Shown here one piece after another: positions 38,119 to 46,761 of a stretch of 64,000 nt of DNA; position 1 is the first letter of the stretch; each line of letters opens with the position of its first letter. The position numbers were made by a program, and so were the translations under genes. The DNA comes from Manganitrophus sp963718695 (GTDB lineage Bacteria > Nitrospirota > Nitrospiria > SBBL01 > Manganitrophaceae): contig OY970371.1 in the NCBI GenBank assembly GCA_963718695.1, positions 1,426,001 to 1,490,000 on the forward strand, read 5' to 3'. The notes under the pieces were generated by a model. The model was not told where the DNA came from. It saw nothing but the letters and a program-made list of their open reading frames with translations, and made no database searches.

Positions 38119-38802
38119 TTAATTTTCATCAATGAGTTTATATCCGAGCGAGGGGACGGTTTCGATGGCGTCGGTGAGCAGCGGGATCTTCTCGCGCAGT
38201 CTTCGGATATGCACATCGACTGTGCGGGTGGTCCCGAAGTAGTCATACCCCCAGATCGTGTTCAACAGATAATCGCGGGTGAGGACTTTCCCCCGGCTCT
38301 TTAACAGGTGCTCCAGCAGGGCAAATTCCTTGGCGGTGAGGGTGACGCGTTTGTCGGAGACCCTCACCTCATGACGCGCTATGTCCATTACCAGATCGCG
38401 GTAGCTGTAGCTTACGGCACTCTCTTTTCGCTCCGAGCGGCGAAGCAGGGCCTTGACCCGCGCCATCAGCTCTTTGGGAGAGAAGGGCTTGGTCACATAA
38501 TCATCGGCCCCGAGCTCGAGCCCGACGATTTTATCGCTCTCCTCCTCTTTGGCGGTCAGGAAGAGGATCGGCACCGAGGCGGTCTCCTCTTTGGCGCGCA
38601 ATTTCCGGCAGACCTGCAGGCCGTCTTCTCCGGGCATCATGACATCCAGAATCACCAATGAGACCGGCTGTTTCGAAAGAATCTTCAGGGCGTCGGAGCC
38701 GTTAGCGACGCACACCGGCTCGAAGCCTTCTTTCTGCAGATGATGCGCAACCAGCTTGCTTAGATCCGCCTCATCATCGACGACCAGGATTTTCTGGGGC
38801 AT
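38119..38802 (-). CDS. PhoB-like response regulator (REC + winged helix)
   Basis: 227 residues: receiver domain with acidic pocket VVDDEAD, phosphoacceptor in VILDVMMPGEDG, Lys in YVTKPFSP, then an OmpR/PhoB winged helix (LTAKEFALLEHLLKSRGKVLTRDYLL, VDVHIRRLREKI). AAAGGAG precedes the ATG. It is third in the operon RR2-arsC-RR1 and is encoded next to porin-pstS, the probable targets. No PhoR-like kinase is present in the window. Confidence 0.92.
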   Translation of the reverse strand: MPQKILVVDDEADLSKLVAHHLQKEGFEPVCVANGSDALKILSKQPVSLVILDVMMPGEDGLQVCRKLRAKEETASVPILFLTAKEEESDKIVGLELGADDYVTKPFSPKELMARVKALLRRSERKESAVSYSYRDLVMDIARHEVRVSDKRVTLTAKEFALLEHLLKSRGKVLTRDYLLNTIWGYDYFGTTRTVDVHIRRLREKIPLLTDAIETVPSLGYKLIDEN

Positions 38803-38812
38803 CGGTTCTCCT

Positions 38813-39211
38813 TTAGCGTTGTTCGAGTTTTTTAAGAAGGTCTTTTACTTTGAGCTCGATGTTGTTTCGTATTTCTCGAAATTGATTAGAGGGCAGGGGC
38901 TTGGGGTCGGGGATCGCCCAATCCTCATGATGCTTTCCCCGGACCCCCGGACATTCTTCTCCGCAGCCCATCGTAACGACTGCATCATATTCGATGTCGG
39001 GAATCTCTTTCAGCGACTTGGAGGTGTGCCGGGTCAGATCGTAACCGGTCTCCCACATGAATTCGATCGCTTTTGGATCGATCTGCCCGGAAGGGCGCGA
39101 TCCGGCACTGTAGACCTCTACTTGATCTCTTCCGTAAATTCGGGCAAATGCCTCGGCCATCTGGCTTCGACACGAGTTTTCAATACAGACGAAGAGAATT
39201 CGTTTCATCAT
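38813..39211 (-). CDS. arsC: Arsenate reductase ArsC, thioredoxin-coupled (LMW phosphatase family)
   Basis: About 132 residues. P-loop CIENSCRSQMAEAF holds the nucleophilic Cys and Arg, followed by SAGSRPSGQIDPKA and GCGEECPGVRGK, whose Cys residues relay the disulfide, and DWAIPDPKP with the general-acid Asp. It reduces As(V) to As(III), needed because arsenate enters by phosphate uptake. It is located between two PhoB-like regulators, 10 bases before the second, which ties arsenate defence to phosphate-starvation control. Confidence 0.92.
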   Translation of the reverse strand: MMKRILFVCIENSCRSQMAEAFARIYGRDQVEVYSAGSRPSGQIDPKAIEFMWETGYDLTRHTSKSLKEIPDIEYDAVVTMGCGEECPGVRGKHHEDWAIPDPKPLPSNQFREIRNNIELKVKDLLKKLEQR

Positions 39212-39263
39212 ACGTCGAGTCTAGAAGGCCTGAATCGATTCCGCAACAATCATTCGGGAACCC

Positions 39264-40007
39264 TCAATCGGTCTCCTCCGGTGAACGGAATGTGTATCCG
39301 ATGCCACGGACCGTCAGAAGCAGCCGGGGACGAGAAGGATCGGCCTCCAGCTGCTGGCGAATCGAGTGGATGTGGACGTCAAGGTTATGTTCCTCTACGA
39401 ACTGATTTTCTCCCCAAAGGGTCGTGATCAATTCGTTCCGTTTGAAAACCTTTCCAGGGTTCTGAGCCAGATATTTTAAAATGCCGAAACCGGTCCGGGT
39501 CAGCCGAAGGGGACGGCCTGCCATTCGAATCTCATGACGCTCGGTATCGATGACGAGCGGACCGATCCGGTAAGCGCCGGCCGTTTTTTGCTCGACGGCG
39601 AGCTGTTTGCGACGCAACAATGCCTTGATGCGGGCAATCAACTCTCGAAGGCTGAACGGTTTGACCAGGTAATCATCGGCGCCCCATTCCAAACCCTGGA
39701 TGCGATGACCTTCCTCCCCCAATGCAGTGAGAATCAGCAGCGGAACGGCCTGTGTCTTCAGGTCTTTCCTGAGCAATCGGCAGACCTCCCAACCGCTTAA
39801 TCCGGGAAGAAGTAAGTCGAGAAGGATCAAGCTCGGCGGCCGGCGTTGCGCTTCCGAGAGCCCCGATGGACCGTCGGCGGCAATCCGGACCTGATAATGA
39901 TGCCGGGTGAGCTCTTTGGTTAAGATCTCGATCATGTCGCGGTGGTCTTCGACAATGAGGATCTCTTCAGTCTGCGACGGGGTTCCGGGAACCCGGTTCT
40001 GTACCAT
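39264..40007 (-). CDS. OmpR/PhoB-family response regulator
   Basis: 247 residues: receiver domain (LIVEDHRDM, phosphoacceptor in LILLDLLLPGLSGWE, YLVKPFSL) and winged helix (LRLTRTGFGILKYLAQNPGKVFKRNELI, LDVHIHSIRQQLE). It is a distinct paralogue of the regulator at 38119-38802. It heads the operon RR2-arsC-RR1, and a four-repeat Pho-box-like site lies 24-62 bases upstream of its start. No clear ribosome-binding site is seen ahead of the ATG. Confidence 0.9.
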   Translation of the reverse strand: MVQNRVPGTPSQTEEILIVEDHRDMIEILTKELTRHHYQVRIAADGPSGLSEAQRRPPSLILLDLLLPGLSGWEVCRLLRKDLKTQAVPLLILTALGEEGHRIQGLEWGADDYLVKPFSLRELIARIKALLRRKQLAVEQKTAGAYRIGPLVIDTERHEIRMAGRPLRLTRTGFGILKYLAQNPGKVFKRNELITTLWGENQFVEEHNLDVHIHSIRQQLEADPSRPRLLLTVRGIGYTFRSPEETD

Positions 40008-40030
40008 GTGATCAATGTTACCGGAGGAGT

Positions 40031-40069
40031 GTTGTGCGAAGGTTACGATGGCGTTAAATTTCTGTTTCG
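40031..40069 (-). promoter_or_regulatory. Pho-box-like site B, upstream of RR2-arsC-RR1
   Basis: Four plus-strand tetramers at an exact 11-base period: GTTG (40031), GTTA (40042), GTTA (40053), GTTT (40064). It is the best of the five sites and lies just upstream of the regulator start at 40007, consistent with autoregulation. Confidence 0.6.
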
Positions 40070-40080
40070 TGATCGATTTT

Positions 40081-41619
40081 TTACCATGCCTCTCTCTTCA
40101 CGCCTCTCTTCGTCCCTCTCATGGTTGGGATGAGGCGATTGGCGACGGCCAGGATCTGCTCTCGGATGGATGGGGGAAGCAGCGGGGTTGAGAAAAGGAG
40201 GATCCCATAGACGGTCCAGTAAAAAATCACATCAAATGCCAAGGCGGTAAAGGGGGACAAGGAGAATGTTTGTCGGAGAAGGGCCGTTGGAATGAAAACG
40301 GCGCCTGCCAGAAGAAGTGTTCCGGCGAGTTTCCGCCAGGGGAGGAATTCTCCCCAGGAGGTCTCCATCATCTTTCGTATCTTCCAGAGCATCATTCCCT
40401 TTCCGATATACATCACCAAGAGGGTGGCGACGACCGCGCCGGTGAGCCCGGCGATGTTGATCAGCGGAACGATCAGGAGAAGCGTTAAGGCAATCTTGAG
40501 GGTGGTCGTAAAAAGGATAAAGGGGATTCGGGCGTAACATCGGAGCATCCCGTCGGTCAGAAAGACCGCAGACAAGATTCCCAATGCCGAGATTTGAAAA
40601 AGCGGGATGCTTTCTCCATAAGCGTCGGTGAAGAGCAGACCGATCATGTCCGGCGCGATGAGAACGAAGAAAATCCCGGCCGGGAAAAAAATGAGGGCGA
40701 GGCGAGAAGTGACGTCATGCCACAGCGCGAGCCGTTCATGAGGCGAGCCTTCCCTTAACAGCGCCGCCATCCGAACCATCAAGACCTGCGTGGTCGGCGT
40801 ATAAATAAAATCGATGATCGGAATCTGCATGATTCCGACCGAGTAGACGGCGAAGGTGGCTACGTCGAAGCGGGAAGCGACGGCATATTGGTGAAGGTTC
40901 TGCTGAAGAACATCGACCACCACGGCGGCCCCAAAAGGGAGTGCGTAGGCCAGCTGCGTTTTGAGGCCGTCCGTCTTCATCAACGATCCTCGATGTTCCC
41001 TCCGAAGGAGGATCCGGGCGTTATACGTCAGGGTGACCATCAACCGTAAGCCGGCAAAGGCAAGGAGTCCTGCAATGACGGCGGAGAGGGAGCGACCGAT
41101 CAGAAGGGGGAGAATAATGAAGAGGGCGCGAATCATCTCCGATAAGAAAAGGACGGTGGAGCCGGTCGAGACCCTTTCCTGAGCGATCAGCGTGGTCTCC
41201 AGATGGCAAGAAGCGAGCATAAGGACAAGAAAAAAGGCCAACGCAGGAAGATAGGGAACGAGGGACGGGTTGGAGAACCACGCGGCGAGCCGATCTCCCA
41301 TTAGAAGAAGGCCGATGGCAGCAAGCGCGCCGGCCACGGTGGCGAAGAGCGTTGCCTGAAAAATCCAGGAGGCTTTCCGGTCCGGATCGTGCGGTATGAA
41401 GTAATAAAGACTCTGAACCATCCCCCCCTGCAAAATCAGGTAGAGAGTCGTAAAGATTAAAAAAATCTGTTTGAAGGTTCCGTATTCGGCGGGTGCGAGG
41501 CTGCGGGCCAAGAAAATCGGGATGAAGAAAGTCAGTGTAAAGGAAGCAACCCGTCCGAGGATGAGAATCAGGGCCTGCGAGTGAACCGACTTGGGTTTGC
41601 TCTCCGGAATGGTTTCCAT
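40081..41619 (-). CDS. Polysaccharide flippase (Wzx/MATE-like membrane protein)
   Basis: About 512 residues with 12-14 hydrophobic helices. The N-terminal LILILGRVASFTLTFFIPIFLARSLAPAEYGTFKQIF is typical of O-antigen and polysaccharide exporters. The frame is open to 41670, but the ATG at 41619 (METIPESK) has GGAG upstream and gives a normal N-terminus. It should move lipid-linked glycan across the inner membrane. It follows the acyltransferase-like gene with a 63-base gap. Confidence 0.85.
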   Translation of the reverse strand: METIPESKPKSVHSQALILILGRVASFTLTFFIPIFLARSLAPAEYGTFKQIFLIFTTLYLILQGGMVQSLYYFIPHDPDRKASWIFQATLFATVAGALAAIGLLLMGDRLAAWFSNPSLVPYLPALAFFLVLMLASCHLETTLIAQERVSTGSTVLFLSEMIRALFIILPLLIGRSLSAVIAGLLAFAGLRLMVTLTYNARILLRREHRGSLMKTDGLKTQLAYALPFGAAVVVDVLQQNLHQYAVASRFDVATFAVYSVGIMQIPIIDFIYTPTTQVLMVRMAALLREGSPHERLALWHDVTSRLALIFFPAGIFFVLIAPDMIGLLFTDAYGESIPLFQISALGILSAVFLTDGMLRCYARIPFILFTTTLKIALTLLLIVPLINIAGLTGAVVATLLVMYIGKGMMLWKIRKMMETSWGEFLPWRKLAGTLLLAGAVFIPTALLRQTFSLSPFTALAFDVIFYWTVYGILLFSTPLLPPSIREQILAVANRLIPTMRGTKRGVKREAW

Positions 41620-41682
41620 TGGAGCCGTTCTCCTAGCGAACTTTGAAGTGCGAAAGAACATCGATGCCAACCTGTGGGCGGT

Positions 41683-42927
41683 TCACCACAGATCTTTTTT
41701 TAGATCGAGAAGCTCCGGGGAAACCTTCGGAGAGGAGAAAATCTTCTCCGGCGTGATCCCCGCCGGTAACCGTCCGGCTTTGTTCGCTGAGTTCCATCGC
41801 TTTAAGAACGATTCGTTGTAAACGCGCGCCAAATAAAAGAGAATCATGAGGGTACCTCCTAAATAGAGAATCATCTCAATGACGTTCATCTGGTTGCGCC
41901 ACCCGATCAGGGAAGGGATGGCTTGGACAAGAAAATATTGCGCGACGTAAGTAAATAAGGACGTTTTGCCGAAGAGGGCCAATATTTTTTCCATTTGACC
42001 GAAATCCTTCCTCATCTCGACCTTCCAAATGAAATAGGCCAAAATGAGGAAGAGGAAGCCGATATAAAAAGGAAGGAGCGAAGAGAGTTTTTCCGGGTAA
42101 AAGAGCGTTTTCAGGACGAGTCCGAATGCGTTCTCAGAAAAGAGTTTCCCCAAGGCCCACAAACCGACGAGGAATCCCGACAAGAGAAGGAGAGGCACAC
42201 TGCTTCTTCGGAGGGTTCCGACAAATTGATCCAGTGTTCCGCCGATCAATGACCGAGCAAAGGTGCTGCCGAGGACCGTACCGATCATGAAAAGGCCGGC
42301 CAGGGGGATGATCGGGTAGGTGTCCCCCAAAAGATGATTGCCTCGCTGGGATACGCCGAAGGAGAACTCTTTTATCAGGAGCAGAAGAGAGGAAGAGAGA
42401 GGGGGGAGGAGCGAGAAGAGTTTCCAGGAAAGAAGACAGGTCATCCCGATGATCATCCGAGCGCGCGAGTCCAGCCGTGGAACCAGAATCGGAAGAACCA
42501 TAAAGAGGATCGCGAGGGTATCGGTGATATACCAATAGCGGAGATAGACCTCCACAAAAGAGGTTTCCTGCCGGAGGGGATAGGTCGCCAATCCAATAAG
42601 CGGATGGGCAAAGATGAGAAGCTGCATCCCTCGGATGAAATACTTCCGTCGGATGCGTTGAAAATCGGAATGGGTCCACTCGAAATAACCGAGCAGCATC
42701 CCGCTGATCAGGGTGAAGCCCGGCGTTCCAAGGTTGGTGATTTTGGAAATCAGCAGGCTCAGCCATCGATTCGATTCCGAATCGTCCAGGAGGATGTGGC
42801 CATGTCCGAGGGCGATCACACACATCAACAGGCCGCGCACCACATCAATCGCAAGCACTCGGCTCCGCTGTGCAGAGGCGGGGGAAAGGAGATCGTGATC
42901 AGAACTTGGAGACGCTAAAATAGCCAT
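41683..42927 (-). CDS. Membrane acyltransferase-like protein (DUF1624/OpgC-like)
   Basis: 414 residues, about ten helices. The N-terminal LAIDVVRGLLMCVIALGHGH is the signature of membrane O-acyltransferase-3-like and heparan N-acetyltransferase-like families. It probably transfers an acyl group to a periplasmic or surface sugar. It is encoded between a zinc-ribbon gene and a flippase gene in one direction, forming a small envelope-polysaccharide unit. Confidence 0.75.
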   Translation of the reverse strand: MAILASPSSDHDLLSPASAQRSRVLAIDVVRGLLMCVIALGHGHILLDDSESNRWLSLLISKITNLGTPGFTLISGMLLGYFEWTHSDFQRIRRKYFIRGMQLLIFAHPLIGLATYPLRQETSFVEVYLRYWYITDTLAILFMVLPILVPRLDSRARMIIGMTCLLSWKLFSLLPPLSSSLLLLIKEFSFGVSQRGNHLLGDTYPIIPLAGLFMIGTVLGSTFARSLIGGTLDQFVGTLRRSSVPLLLLSGFLVGLWALGKLFSENAFGLVLKTLFYPEKLSSLLPFYIGFLFLILAYFIWKVEMRKDFGQMEKILALFGKTSLFTYVAQYFLVQAIPSLIGWRNQMNVIEMILYLGGTLMILFYLARVYNESFLKRWNSANKAGRLPAGITPEKIFSSPKVSPELLDLKKDLW

Positions 42928-42978
42928 CGTACTCCTTAATCGGGATGAATGCTTGAATGAACCGGTTGAGGCGGAAGC

Positions 42979-43173
42979 TCATACGGACCTGAGAACGGCG
43001 CGTCGGACATACGATTTCTTTTTTGATTGAGCCCCGTTCGCCCGGTTGATCAGGATGACCGGATCGACGATGTTGCCGCAGAGAATACAGCGCCAGATAA
43101 AATGATCTGCACGTCCGATCTCATTCAAAGCGCGATCTCTCACCATCATCCCGCCGCAACGTCGACAAGGCAT
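42979..43173 (-). CDS. Small zinc-ribbon protein
   Basis: About 64 residues from ATG 43173 (MPCRRCGGMMVRDRA), with two CxxC knuckles: CRRC and CILC. GTAGGGA is 3-9 bases ahead of the ATG. Such proteins often bind Zn and act as small regulators or adaptors. A two-repeat Pho-box-like site is about 105 bases upstream. Confidence 0.65.
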   Translation of the reverse strand: MPCRRCGGMMVRDRALNEIGRADHFIWRCILCGNIVDPVILINRANGAQSKKKSYVRRAVLRSV

Positions 43174-43278
43174 TTCCCTACCCTTTCTCTTATATTTGAA
43201 AGATAAATCCGGCCCGAACATCGTTTCGTCTTATCTTCTTTTAGCTTAGAGGAGGGAGATTATCTCCTGATCAAAGAG

Positions 43279-43299
43279 ATGTTACTGGAGTGTTAAATC
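43279..43299 (-). promoter_or_regulatory. Pho-box-like site C
   Basis: Plus-strand GTTA at 43281 and 43292, an exact 11-base period, within TGTTAC and TGTTAA contexts. It lies upstream of the zinc-ribbon gene on the minus strand. A GATAAT sequence about 20 bases farther along the minus strand could be the -10. Only two repeats, so weaker than sites B and E. Confidence 0.45.
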
Positions 43300-43380
43300 T
43301 GAAGGGGCCGGGGGATTATCTCGAACAGAGGAAAACGATTGCCGCGATGAAGCCAAAGCAGGGGAGTTCGCTTCGAGGCT

Positions 43381-43596
43381 TTAACCGGCTGCCCGGTGTA
43401 TTTCACGGCGCATCTTTCCGGATCGGTAGACGGTCGGCGTCGCCCTTAATGCACGGTAGAGGGGACACCATTTGTGTAAGGGGGAGGTGCAATATTGATC
43501 GAACTCGAGAGCGCTTGGCTCGAAAATACATTCCCGCGCGTGACACTCCTGAGCGCCTTCTACATTCTCGGTCTTTCGCAGATAAGGGCAACGCAT
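43381..43596 (-). CDS. Small Cys-rich protein
   Basis: 71 residues with six Cys: MRCPYL, QECHAREC, QYCTSP and KWCPLYRAL. The arrangement suggests an Fe-S or Zn site, but I do not recognise the family. AAGGAG lies eight bases before the ATG, a strong sign the gene is real. A Pho-box-like site is about 70 bases upstream. Confidence 0.65.
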   Translation of the reverse strand: MRCPYLRKTENVEGAQECHARECIFEPSALEFDQYCTSPLHKWCPLYRALRATPTVYRSGKMRREIHRAAG

Positions 43597-43661
43597 TGTT
43601 GTTCTCCTTCGTTTCGTTTGAATTGGATGTTATCCCTTTCATATTCATTCTGCGTGATGTT

Positions 43662-43684
43662 TTTGTTAAATGCGTGTTAATTTT
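43662..43684 (-). promoter_or_regulatory. Pho-box-like site D
   Basis: Plus-strand GTTA at 43665 and 43676, each inside TGTTAA, an exact 11-base period. In the direction of the Cys-rich gene this reads TTAACA-N5-TTAACA, a perfect direct repeat. A degenerate third copy (GTGA, 43654) keeps the period. It is about 70 bases upstream of that gene's start. Confidence 0.55.
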
Positions 43685-43901
43685 TATCTAGGGATCTTTT
43701 TTATATTTGTCCGCTCGGATGGCGCTTATCTCACGCGGTGGTTGTTTCGATCGCGTGTCAGGCCGTATCAGATTGGAATAGACCTGCTATACTGTACGAG
43801 AATATCGTCGGGCGAGCGTTTCACGATGCGCCGGCAATCGCCGGTGATCGATGGTCTCCCGTCGGGGAAAAAATAACGATTTTTAAAACGGAGATGAAAA
43901 G

Positions 43902-44285
43902 ATGATTCCGAGAGTCCCTGTCGAAAGAGTCATGTGCGAGAAGCTACTGACCGTTGACCAGACAGAATCGGCCCTGCGGGCCGCCGAGGTGATGACGGAG
44001 CACGGGATCGGCTCCGTCCTGGTGGGCCGGAACGGAGAGATCATGGGCATTGTTACAGAGAGTGACCTGGTTCGAAAAGTCCTCGGACAGGGGATCGATC
44101 CAAAAAAGGTGAAGCTCGAAACGATTATGAGCTACCCGCCGATCACGATCGATGCAAAGGAAATGTTGGAAGAGGCCTACAAATTAATGGGGCAAAACCA
44201 GATCCGCCATCTGGTGGTCACGCGAGCGGGAGCGCCCTGCGGGATCGTCTCGGCGCGCAGCTTTCTGGAGTCGATCTATCCGTAA
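43902..44285 (+). CDS. CBS-domain protein
   Basis: 127 residues, two CBS motifs forming one Bateman module: RVMCEKLLTVDQTESALRAAEVMTEHGIGSVLV and IMSYPPITIDAKEMLEEAYKLMGQNQIRHLVV. It binds adenine nucleotides and presumably regulates a partner. GGAG precedes the ATG. The gene stands alone. Confidence 0.88.
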   Translation: MIPRVPVERVMCEKLLTVDQTESALRAAEVMTEHGIGSVLVGRNGEIMGIVTESDLVRKVLGQGIDPKKVKLETIMSYPPITIDAKEMLEEAYKLMGQNQIRHLVVTRAGAPCGIVSARSFLESIYP

Positions 44286-44528
44286 CGGTCTTTCAAGCTT
44301 ATCGTACGAACTCGGCATTCTTGAAAACTTTGAAAAGAAAATGCCGCCGACCTTCCAAAAAACACGCCGCTGTTTTTAACGATTTATAAATAAAAGAAGG
44401 ATCTCAACAACCCTTCTGAGACTGAATGGAGCGGAGGGGATCTCTTACGCTCCGGGCAAGTTCTCTTCTCCCTTCGCCAGAGGGGTGACTCCGGAGGGCC
44501 GGCTCGACCCGGTTCTCCGCCCTCTTCT

Positions 44529-44780
44529 TCATCGCTTCCCGCGTCCGAGATCTTTCATCGTCTTCTCGTAGGCAAGGTCGTGATTAAAACCTTCCTTAAG
44601 ATACTTCCAAATCAGAGTAATCTTTTCGAGATCCTCATGGCTAAAAAGTCGCATTTCCAAATGGCCGATCGGTTTCAGCCGGGGGGTGATATATCCCTTT
44701 ATTTCCAGATCATGGAGCTTATGGCGAGGAATACCGACCTTTTGCAGAATATGCGCTGTCGTGAGTGGAAGTCTCTTCAT
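44529..44780 (-). CDS. MerR-like helix-turn-helix protein
   Basis: 83 residues: TAHILQKVGIPRHKLHDLEIKGYITPRL and LFSHEDLEKITLIWKYLKEGF form the MerR-type winged helix without an effector domain. A long inverted repeat lies 25-54 bases upstream, a likely autoregulatory operator. Target genes are unknown. Confidence 0.75.
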   Translation of the reverse strand: MKRLPLTTAHILQKVGIPRHKLHDLEIKGYITPRLKPIGHLEMRLFSHEDLEKITLIWKYLKEGFNHDLAYEKTMKDLGRGKR

Positions 44781-44804
44781 CTGAACCGCTCAAAAGGGTT
44801 ATTG

Positions 44805-44834
44805 TCTGCTAAAGACAGAGTAAAGGTTAGCAGA
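44805..44834. promoter_or_regulatory. Inverted-repeat operator upstream of the MerR-like gene
   Basis: TCTGCTAA (44805-44812) and TTAGCAGA (44827-44834) are perfect inverted repeats, 22 bases centre to centre, two helical turns apart. The pair lies immediately upstream of the small HTH gene on the minus strand and suits a dimeric regulator. Confidence 0.55.
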
Positions 44835-45195
44835 ACAACGGAGGCTGTCAAGAAGCCGCTTCTATTCTGTTTTGCAGTCGCGCCGTTCTCTCCCTATCTG
44901 GGAGGAGTAGTCTGTCGGCAGGATAGACAGAGGGATCAAACAAAGACTATTTTTAGTTTGATACGCTCGTGTGCGGACCCTATTAGCGCAGATCAATCCC
45001 AACATGAGAGAATGCCGCAGAGGCTGGGAGGAATTGATTTCCAGCCCGGCCACATTCATTCCGTGAATGCGCCACGCGTACAAAACCGGCATGTTACTTC
45101 TAAGATGGATACTCTCCGGCCCGGCGAATTCTCTTTTTTATCGGTTCGGAACAAATGAACTTAACGATTCCTTACTCGAAAAATAGAGAAAGAAG
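44835..45195. other. Intergenic region before the FAD oxidoreductase gene
   Basis: About 360 bases without a convincing gene. A minus-strand frame of 76 codons (44862-45092) has no ribosome-binding site or recognisable motif. I see no terminator or clear promoter apart from the inverted repeat to the left. Confidence 0.4.
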
Positions 45196-46761
45196 ATGGA
45201 GATACTTCGGACGGATGTGGCCATTATCGGGGGAGGGCTCGGAGCCTGCCCGGCCGCACTGGCGGCGGCAAGGCTCGGGCGGCGCGTCATCCTCACCGAG
45301 GAGACGCACTGGATCGGGGGGCAGCTGACAAATCAGGCGGTACCTCCGGACGAGCATCCGTGGATCGAAGAGGTCGGGGCCACGGCAAGTTACCGTGCGC
45401 TCCGCAATGGCATTCGGGACTTCTACCGCGTCCATTTGCCGCTGACCCCCGAGGCGCGCGCGCGCCGTGATCTTAATCCGGGCAACGGATGGGTGAGCCG
45501 ACTTTGCCACGATCCGCGCGTTGCGGTTGCTGTGATCCGCCAGATGACCATTCCGCACCAAATGAGGGGAACCCTTTTCGTCCTGCGTGCGCATCGGCCG
45601 ATCGCCGCCTGGACAGAGCGCAACCGGGTGACCGGCGTGGTGGTGAGAGGACTCGATTCGGGACGAGACACCCTCATTGAAGCGCCGTTCTTCATCGATG
45701 CCACGCCGGACGGCGACCTGCTCGCCCTCGCCGGCGTCGAGCATGTGATCGGCGCGGAGTCGCGCGATGAGACGGGCGAGCCTCATGCGCTTGATCAGGC
45801 GGACCCGGGTTGTCAGCAGGCCATCACGATTTGCTTCGCAATGGAGCATCTCCCCGGCCAGGACCACACGATTGACAAACCCCGGCAGTACGAGTTCTGG
45901 CGCGACTATCAACCGAAGGGGTGGCCTGGGCCGTTGTTGAGCTGGACGGCGGTCAATCCGGAGACGCACGAGCCGCTGACGCGGTTTCTCTTCGAGGCGG
46001 AAGACGGCAAACCCTGGTGGAACTTCCGCCGGATCCTCGATCGGGCCAACTTCGAGCCGGGTTTTGCCCCCAGTGATGTCGCGGTGGTCAATTGGCCTCA
46101 AAACGATTACTGGTTCGGCCCCGTCTGCGGGGTCGATCCGCCGGAGCGGGCGCGTAATCTAGAGGCGGCAAGGCAATTGAGTCTCAGCCTTCTTTACTGG
46201 CTTCAAACGGAAGCGCCCCGTCCCGACGGCGGTCTTGGATATCGGGGATTGCGTCTTCGCGGCAACGTCGTCGGGGGGACCCCCGACGGGCTCGCTGTAC
46301 CGTATGTGCGGGAGTCTCGACGGATACGCGCCGAATTTACCGTCCTTGAGCAACACATCGCGTATGCGCTTCGGCCGGATGGACCGGAGCGCTTCGCCGA
46401 TTCGGTCGGCATCGGCTGCTATCGGATCGATCTTCACCCCCGGACCAACGGCGCGGGATACTTGGACATGAGCTGCTGGCCGTTTCAGATCCCCCTCGGC
46501 GCGATGATCCCGGTGCGCGTCGAAAACTTGTTGCCGGGCGGAAAGAACTTGGGCGTCACACACATCACGAACGGCGCGTACCGCCTTCATCCGGTCGAAT
46601 GGAATGTCGGGGAGTCGGCCGGTCTGCTCGCGGTGTTCTGTCTCGATCGCGACATCACCCCAAGGCAGGTCCGGCACCGTCCGGAGCTTCTAGATGAGTT
46701 CCAAACTCTGTTGCGGCGGGAAGGGATCGAACTGGCTTGGCCGTTTCTTAAACCGGTATGA
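45196..46761 (+). CDS. FAD-dependent oxidoreductase (FAD_oxidored family)
   Basis: 521 residues. The N-terminal dinucleotide motif DVAIIGGGLGACPAALAAARLGRRVIL is followed by TEETHWIGGQLTNQAVPPDEH, typical of PF12831-like oxidoreductases, and the C-terminal LPGGKNLGVTHITNGAYRLHPVEWNVGESAG closes the FAD domain. Predicted cytoplasmic. The ATG follows AGAAAGAAG. Its stop overlaps the start of the next gene by ATGA, so the two products probably work together. Confidence 0.87.
   Translation: MEILRTDVAIIGGGLGACPAALAAARLGRRVILTEETHWIGGQLTNQAVPPDEHPWIEEVGATASYRALRNGIRDFYRVHLPLTPEARARRDLNPGNGWVSRLCHDPRVAVAVIRQMTIPHQMRGTLFVLRAHRPIAAWTERNRVTGVVVRGLDSGRDTLIEAPFFIDATPDGDLLALAGVEHVIGAESRDETGEPHALDQADPGCQQAITICFAMEHLPGQDHTIDKPRQYEFWRDYQPKGWPGPLLSWTAVNPETHEPLTRFLFEAEDGKPWWNFRRILDRANFEPGFAPSDVAVVNWPQNDYWFGPVCGVDPPERARNLEAARQLSLSLLYWLQTEAPRPDGGLGYRGLRLRGNVVGGTPDGLAVPYVRESRRIRAEFTVLEQHIAYALRPDGPERFADSVGIGCYRIDLHPRTNGAGYLDMSCWPFQIPLGAMIPVRVENLLPGGKNLGVTHITNGAYRLHPVEWNVGESAGLLAVFCLDRDITPRQVRHRPELLDEFQTLLRREGIELAWPFLKPV

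Noticed and set aside
44862..45092. 76-codon minus-strand frame upstream of the small HTH gene
   Set aside because: No ribosome-binding site or recognisable motif.
45161..45176. TTAAC and TTACT spaced 11 bases ahead of the FAD oxidoreductase gene
   Set aside because: Only two weak repeats and about 20-35 bases from the start codon, too close for a normal activator site.
45172..46101. 309-codon minus-strand frame
   Set aside because: It lies opposite a well-conserved FAD oxidoreductase, has no ribosome-binding site and looks like a high-GC antisense shadow.
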